This document shows, piece after piece, positions 24,287 to 25,368 of a DNA stretch of 25,368 nt. The first letter of the stretch is position 1. Every line of letters starts with the position of its first letter. The DNA lies in contig JANNGZ010000430.1 in the NCBI GenBank assembly GCA_031404155.1, forward strand, positions 1-25,368, given 5' to 3'. Source of the stretch: JANNGZ01 sp031404155. GTDB taxonomy: Bacteria > Pseudomonadota > Gammaproteobacteria > Burkholderiales > Burkholderiaceae_C. The notes under the pieces were generated by a model. It saw only the letters and a list, made by a program, of their open reading frames with translations. It had not been told where the DNA came from and ran no database searches. A program made the position numbers and the translations under genes.

Positions 24287-24331
24287 TATCGACCACCTCG
24301 TTGAGCGTCTCTTTCAGCCTGCTTCGATGGC

Positions 24332-25368
24332 CTACTTCAACGTGCGCTGTGCATGCAGCGACCACAGCCGCGCCAGGTCGGCGCTGCCGTCGCCGCCCTT
24401 GACCGCGGCGAGCGTGGCCAGCGCCTTGTCCTTCTGGCCGGCGAGCACATAGGCCATGCCCAGGCGCAGGCGCGTGTCCTCGGGCTGGCGCAGGCCACCC
24501 TTGGCCAGGCCTTCTTCCATCATCGCCAGGCCCTTGTCGGCCTGGCCGGCAAAGAACAGGTTCAGGCCGGTGCTGGCGAGCACATTGCCGTCGCGCACGC
24601 CGGCCGACGCGGCTGGCGCCAGCGACTTCAGGTCGTCCGCCGCAGCCTTGGCGAAGCGCTCGCGCAAGGCCTTGTGCTGCGCGGCCTGAGGCCCGATGCC
24701 GAGCACGCTGGCCGCGTAGCCCTGCTCGATCAGCTCACGCGCCTCGATCGGGTAGCCGGCCTGCTGCGCCATCTGCGCCACGTCGGTGTACTCGCCGGCA
24801 TCGCGCAGGCCGGCGACGGCCTTCTGCAAGCGGTAAGCGTCGAGCCCCAGGCGTTCGGCAAAGCCGCTCTTGCGCGTCGTTCGCGACAGCAGGTCGAACC
24901 AGTAGTCCTTCTTCGGGTGGTAAGCCACCAGCCGCTCGAGCGCCACCACATAGCCGGCATCGTTCTTGGCCTGCGACTGGCTGCTCGCCAGAAGGCGCAA
25001 GCGTTCCTCGGTCGGCGCGCGGCCGGCGGCCAGGTCGGCGTTGACGTCGACTTCAAGTTCGCGCGCCGTCGCCGCGAAGTCACCACTCAGGTAGTGCGAC
25101 TGGATCAACATCGTGCGCACCGAGGGCTGCGTGCCGCCGTCCTTGGTGTACTGCGTCGCCCAGCGCAACGCGGCGGCGTAATCCTTGGCAGTGAATGCAG
25201 CCGCGGCCAACACCGCCATGAGCTGCACCCGGTCGACGTCTTTGAGCCGGCCCGACGCCACCGCCGCCTGGAACGCCTTTTCGGCCAGCGCCAGATCACC
25301 GGCGCCCGCCGCGGCGGAGATGCGCATCTGGTCGACCACGAAACGTTCGTAGGCAGTCTTGTCCGCAA
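24332..25368 (-). CDS. TPR-like repeat protein, C-terminal part (5' end outside window)
   Basis: 345 residues are visible and the frame is open to the window edge, so the start is missing. The sequence is a run of Ala/Leu-rich helix pairs with TPR-like spacing (DLALAEKAFQAAVASGRL, KDYAAALRWATQY, SGDFAATARELEVDV, GQADKGLAMMEEGLAKG, and LRLGMAYVLAGQKDKALATL near the C-terminus). No catalytic motif is seen. It may be a secreted or periplasmic scaffold, but the signal peptide region is not in view. It converges on bpt with 70 nt between the stops. Function unknown. Confidence 0.8.
   Translation of the reverse strand, partial: ADKTAYERFVVDQMRISAAAGAGDLALAEKAFQAAVASGRLKDVDRVQLMAVLAAAAFTAKDYAAALRWATQYTKDGGTQPSVRTMLIQSHYLSGDFAATARELEVDVNADLAAGRAPTEERLRLLASSQSQAKNDAGYVVALERLVAYHPKKDYWFDLLSRTTRKSGFAERLGLDAYRLQKAVAGLRDAGEYTDVAQMAQQAGYPIEARELIEQGYAASVLGIGPQAAQHKALRERFAKAAADDLKSLAPAASAGVRDGNVLASTGLNLFFAGQADKGLAMMEEGLAKGGLRQPEDTRLRLGMAYVLAGQKDKALATLAAVKGGDGSADLARLWSLHAQRTLK

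Overview
The window is a piece of a high-GC proteobacterial chromosome. Most likely it comes from Burkholderiales (Betaproteobacteria), in the Rubrivivax/Leptothrix/Methylibium/Comamonadaceae neighbourhood. The reasons are the GC-rich coding bias, the TolR and YbgC types, the nrdR/ribD/ribBA/ribH/nusB/aminotransferase order, the minor-pilin set between nrdR and ribD, and the CCCCC...GGGGG intergenic palindromes. This assignment is inferred from gene types and order; no database was searched.

Layout. (1) 1-2652: the 3' end of a GMC oxidoreductase gene converges on ubiD (minus strand), with hairpins between them. (2) 2686-3797: a promoter divergent from ubiD and a membrane-anchored lytic transglycosylase. 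(3) 3868-5800: a ZTP (pfl-type) riboswitch, then glyA and nrdR. (4) 5804-11137: a palindromic spacer and a six-gene type IV minor pilin cluster (fimT-like, pilE-like, fimT-like, pilW, pilX, pilV) without pilY1, closed by two hairpins. (5) 11176-15977: ribD, a ribBA-type gene with a degenerate second domain, ribH and nusB, then a 29-bp periodic repeat that runs into a class I aminotransferase gene. (6) 16015-18200: a transmembrane Ser/Thr kinase with a C-terminal PEGA domain, overlapping a TssQ-like lipoprotein gene. (7) 18253-21035: ybgC-tolQ-[306-bp palindromic mosaic]-tolR-tolA, with no tolB-pal after it. (8) 21107-24261: an ATP-grasp protein, then aat and bpt, the two leucyl-transferases of the N-degron pathway. 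(9) 24332-25368: a truncated minus-strand TPR-like gene.

How the genes work together. glyA makes one-carbon units and is preceded by a sensor of 10-formyl-THF shortage. The rib genes form a partial riboflavin operon: riboflavin synthase is absent and the GTP cyclohydrolase II half of RibBA looks inactive, so both functions must be encoded elsewhere. The pilin genes are tightly packed (several ATGA overlaps) and should act as one priming or tip complex. YbgC-TolQ-TolR-TolA is the inner-membrane part of the Tol-Pal envelope system.

The items most worth a second look are the glyA ZTP riboswitch with an extra arm, the palindromic mosaic between tolQ and tolR, the ATGAAGCT repeat of exact 29-bp period ending at a start codon, the apparently leaderless ribD, ribBA and pilE genes, and the reorganised pilin cluster. 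I see no phage, transposase, CRISPR array, tRNA or rRNA.
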